The notes beneath the pieces are model-generated. The model saw only the letters and a program-made list of their open reading frames with translations, searched no databases and had not been told where the DNA came from. A stretch of DNA of 64,000 nt from Runella slithyformis DSM 19594 (GTDB lineage Bacteria > Bacteroidota > Bacteroidia > Cytophagales > Spirosomataceae). Of the stretch, positions 63,158 through 64,000 are shown one piece after another. The position numbers and the translations under genes are program-made. Every line of letters begins with the position of its first letter. The first letter of the stretch is position 1. The stretch lies in contig NC_015703.1 in assembly GCF_000218895.1 (NCBI RefSeq), positions 3,609,001-3,673,000 of the forward strand. Direction: 5' to 3'.

Positions 63158-63328
63158 GTAGGGGCAGGCCTTGCGTCTGCCCTATTCAACATTTCCGGGC
63201 AGACGCAAGGCCTGGCCCTATTCAACATTTCCGGGCAGACGCAAGGCCTGCCCTATTCAACATTTCCGGGCAGACGCAAGGCCTGGCCCTATTCAACATT
63301 TCCGGGCAGACGCAAGGCCTGCCCCTAC
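63158..63328. repeat. Tandem repeat array bounded by 25-base inverted cores
   Basis: The 25 bases at 63158-63182 (GTAGGGGCAGGCC then TTGCGTCTGCCC) are the exact reverse complement of those at 63304-63328. Between them are three tandem units of 35-36 bases, each made of the core and TATTCAACATTTCC, the same spacer each time. The outer right core overlaps the stop codon of the adenosyltransferase gene. The array lies between this gene and ilvE. Confidence 0.85.
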
Positions 63329-63879
63329 GATGATTTGCGACCGGCCCATTTAATTTCTTCTACCCCCAATTCCTGTGCCATTTTTCGCGAAAGCACAAAT
63401 AAATAATCAGAAAGGCGATTGAGGTACCGGATCACTTCCGTTTCGACGGGTTCGGATTCATTAAGCGCAATGACCAAACGCTCCGCCCGACGGCATACCG
63501 TACGGGCTACGTGTCCAAACGAAACCGACGGATGCCCGCCCGGCAGTATGAATGAGCGCATGGGTTCCAGTACCTCATTCATTTCATCCATGGCAAGTTC
63601 CAATGCCGTAATGTCTTCTTCATGCAGGTCAGGGATGAAATGTTTCTTGTTATCCGGTTCAGAGGCCAAAATAGAGCCAATGGTAAACAGACGATCCTGA
63701 ATGTATTTCAGAAACTCACGACGAACTTCGTTGACGGGCTGGTCCCGTACCAGACCAATGTACGAATTGAGTTCATCGACGGTCCCGTAGGTATCAATGC
63801 GCAGATCAGCCTTACTGACCCGTGTTCCTCCCACGAGAGAAGTGGTGCCTTTATCACCCGTTTTAGTATAGATTTTCAT
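63325..63879 (-). CDS. Cob(I)alamin adenosyltransferase, PduO type
   Basis: A 184-residue PduO-family corrinoid adenosyltransferase, which moves the 5'-deoxyadenosyl group of ATP to cob(I)alamin to make the coenzyme of B12 isomerases. The ATP-binding N-terminus is KIYTKTGDKGTTSLVGGTRV with VSKADLRIDTYGTVDELNSY after it. The C-terminal half has VARTVCRRAERLVIAL and YLNRLSDYLFVLSRKMAQE, the usual trimer and corrinoid contacts. The length matches the single-domain family. It acts in the cytoplasm. The stop codon (TAG, plus-strand positions 63325-63327) falls in the outer core of the repeat array, so the repeat provides the last bases of the gene. Confidence 0.94.
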   Translation of the reverse strand: MKIYTKTGDKGTTSLVGGTRVSKADLRIDTYGTVDELNSYIGLVRDQPVNEVRREFLKYIQDRLFTIGSILASEPDNKKHFIPDLHEEDITALELAMDEMNEVLEPMRSFILPGGHPSVSFGHVARTVCRRAERLVIALNESEPVETEVIRYLNRLSDYLFVLSRKMAQELGVEEIKWAGRKSS

Positions 63880-64000
63880 GTAGTTGTGGTACGGAGGCTC
63901 AACACTCGTCGGCCATGCCGTAAATTAGTTCAATGTATCTGTCAGTTTTTGTTCCAACAAACTAATCCTTAAAACGGTTTAAAATCTATGCTTTTCGTGT

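Noticed and set aside
63158-63328. A CRISPR array at the tandem repeats.
   Set aside because: The spacers between cores are identical to each other and the repeats are inverted at the ends; no cas genes are present.

Overview
The window is a chromosomal segment of a Bacteroidota bacterium. The best guess is the order Cytophagales, near Runella or another Spirosomaceae member. That placement is an inference from several signs: Bacteroidota-type promoters (TTG, about 19-21 bases, TAnnTTTG), few Shine-Dalgarno sites, FtsX-like permeases without an adjacent ATPase, Lut genes, a tricorn-like S41 protease, paired M14 peptidases, and many hybrid histidine kinases. No rRNA, tRNA, CRISPR array, complete insertion sequence or prophage was recognised.

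Layout. 1-12 kb: the 3' part of katG with a strong terminator, an FtsX/MacB-type permease, dnaE, then a visibly AT-rich two-gene module (an ABC/SMC-like ATPase plus a small protein with a D...ExK nuclease-like signature). The module sits between a broken copy of the dnaE 5' end and the stump of an M28 peptidase. A 7TM sensor histidine kinase follows. 12-19 kb: a K+-dependent-type membrane pyrophosphatase fused to an OmpA-like domain, a TMEM220-like protein, a polyprenyl diphosphate synthase, a patatin-like lipase, a GNAT acetyltransferase and an SGNH hydrolase. 19-28 kb: a signalling operon of a degenerate receiver, a REC-PAS kinase, a CHASE3 hybrid kinase with three receivers, single receivers, CheR and CheB, with no chemoreceptor or CheA/CheW. 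28-34 kb: an FG-GAP protein, lutA-lutB-lutC for lactate oxidation, and a neutral-ceramidase-like protein. 34-45 kb: an AT-rich island of regulators (a frameshifted AraC gene, its intact paralogue, a REC-kinase, a REC-AraC regulator, a coiled-coil secreted protein and a five-PAS kinase) with long intergenic spaces. 45-64 kb: a tricorn-like protease, topoisomerase IB, an SDR, an ABC ATPase, two M14 carboxypeptidase-family proteins (the first lacking the zinc ligands), an N-acyl-D-amino-acid deacylase-like amidohydrolase, a TPR-histidine kinase, a DoxX-like membrane protein, a family 2 glycosyltransferase, ilvE and a PduO-type cobalamin adenosyltransferase.

Cross-cutting signals. A short palindromic repeat family (core beginning GTAGGGGCAGGCC and ending CGTCTGCCC) occurs at five intergenic loci. 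It lies against the 3' ends of genes and in two cases supplies the stop codon. Two genes look frameshifted at homopolymers: the AraC gene at a poly-T and the putative nuclease at a poly-A. The most interesting candidates are the ATPase/nuclease-like module near 8-9.5 kb, the gene-end repeat family, the M14 pseudoenzyme pair and the pyrophosphatase-OmpA fusion.
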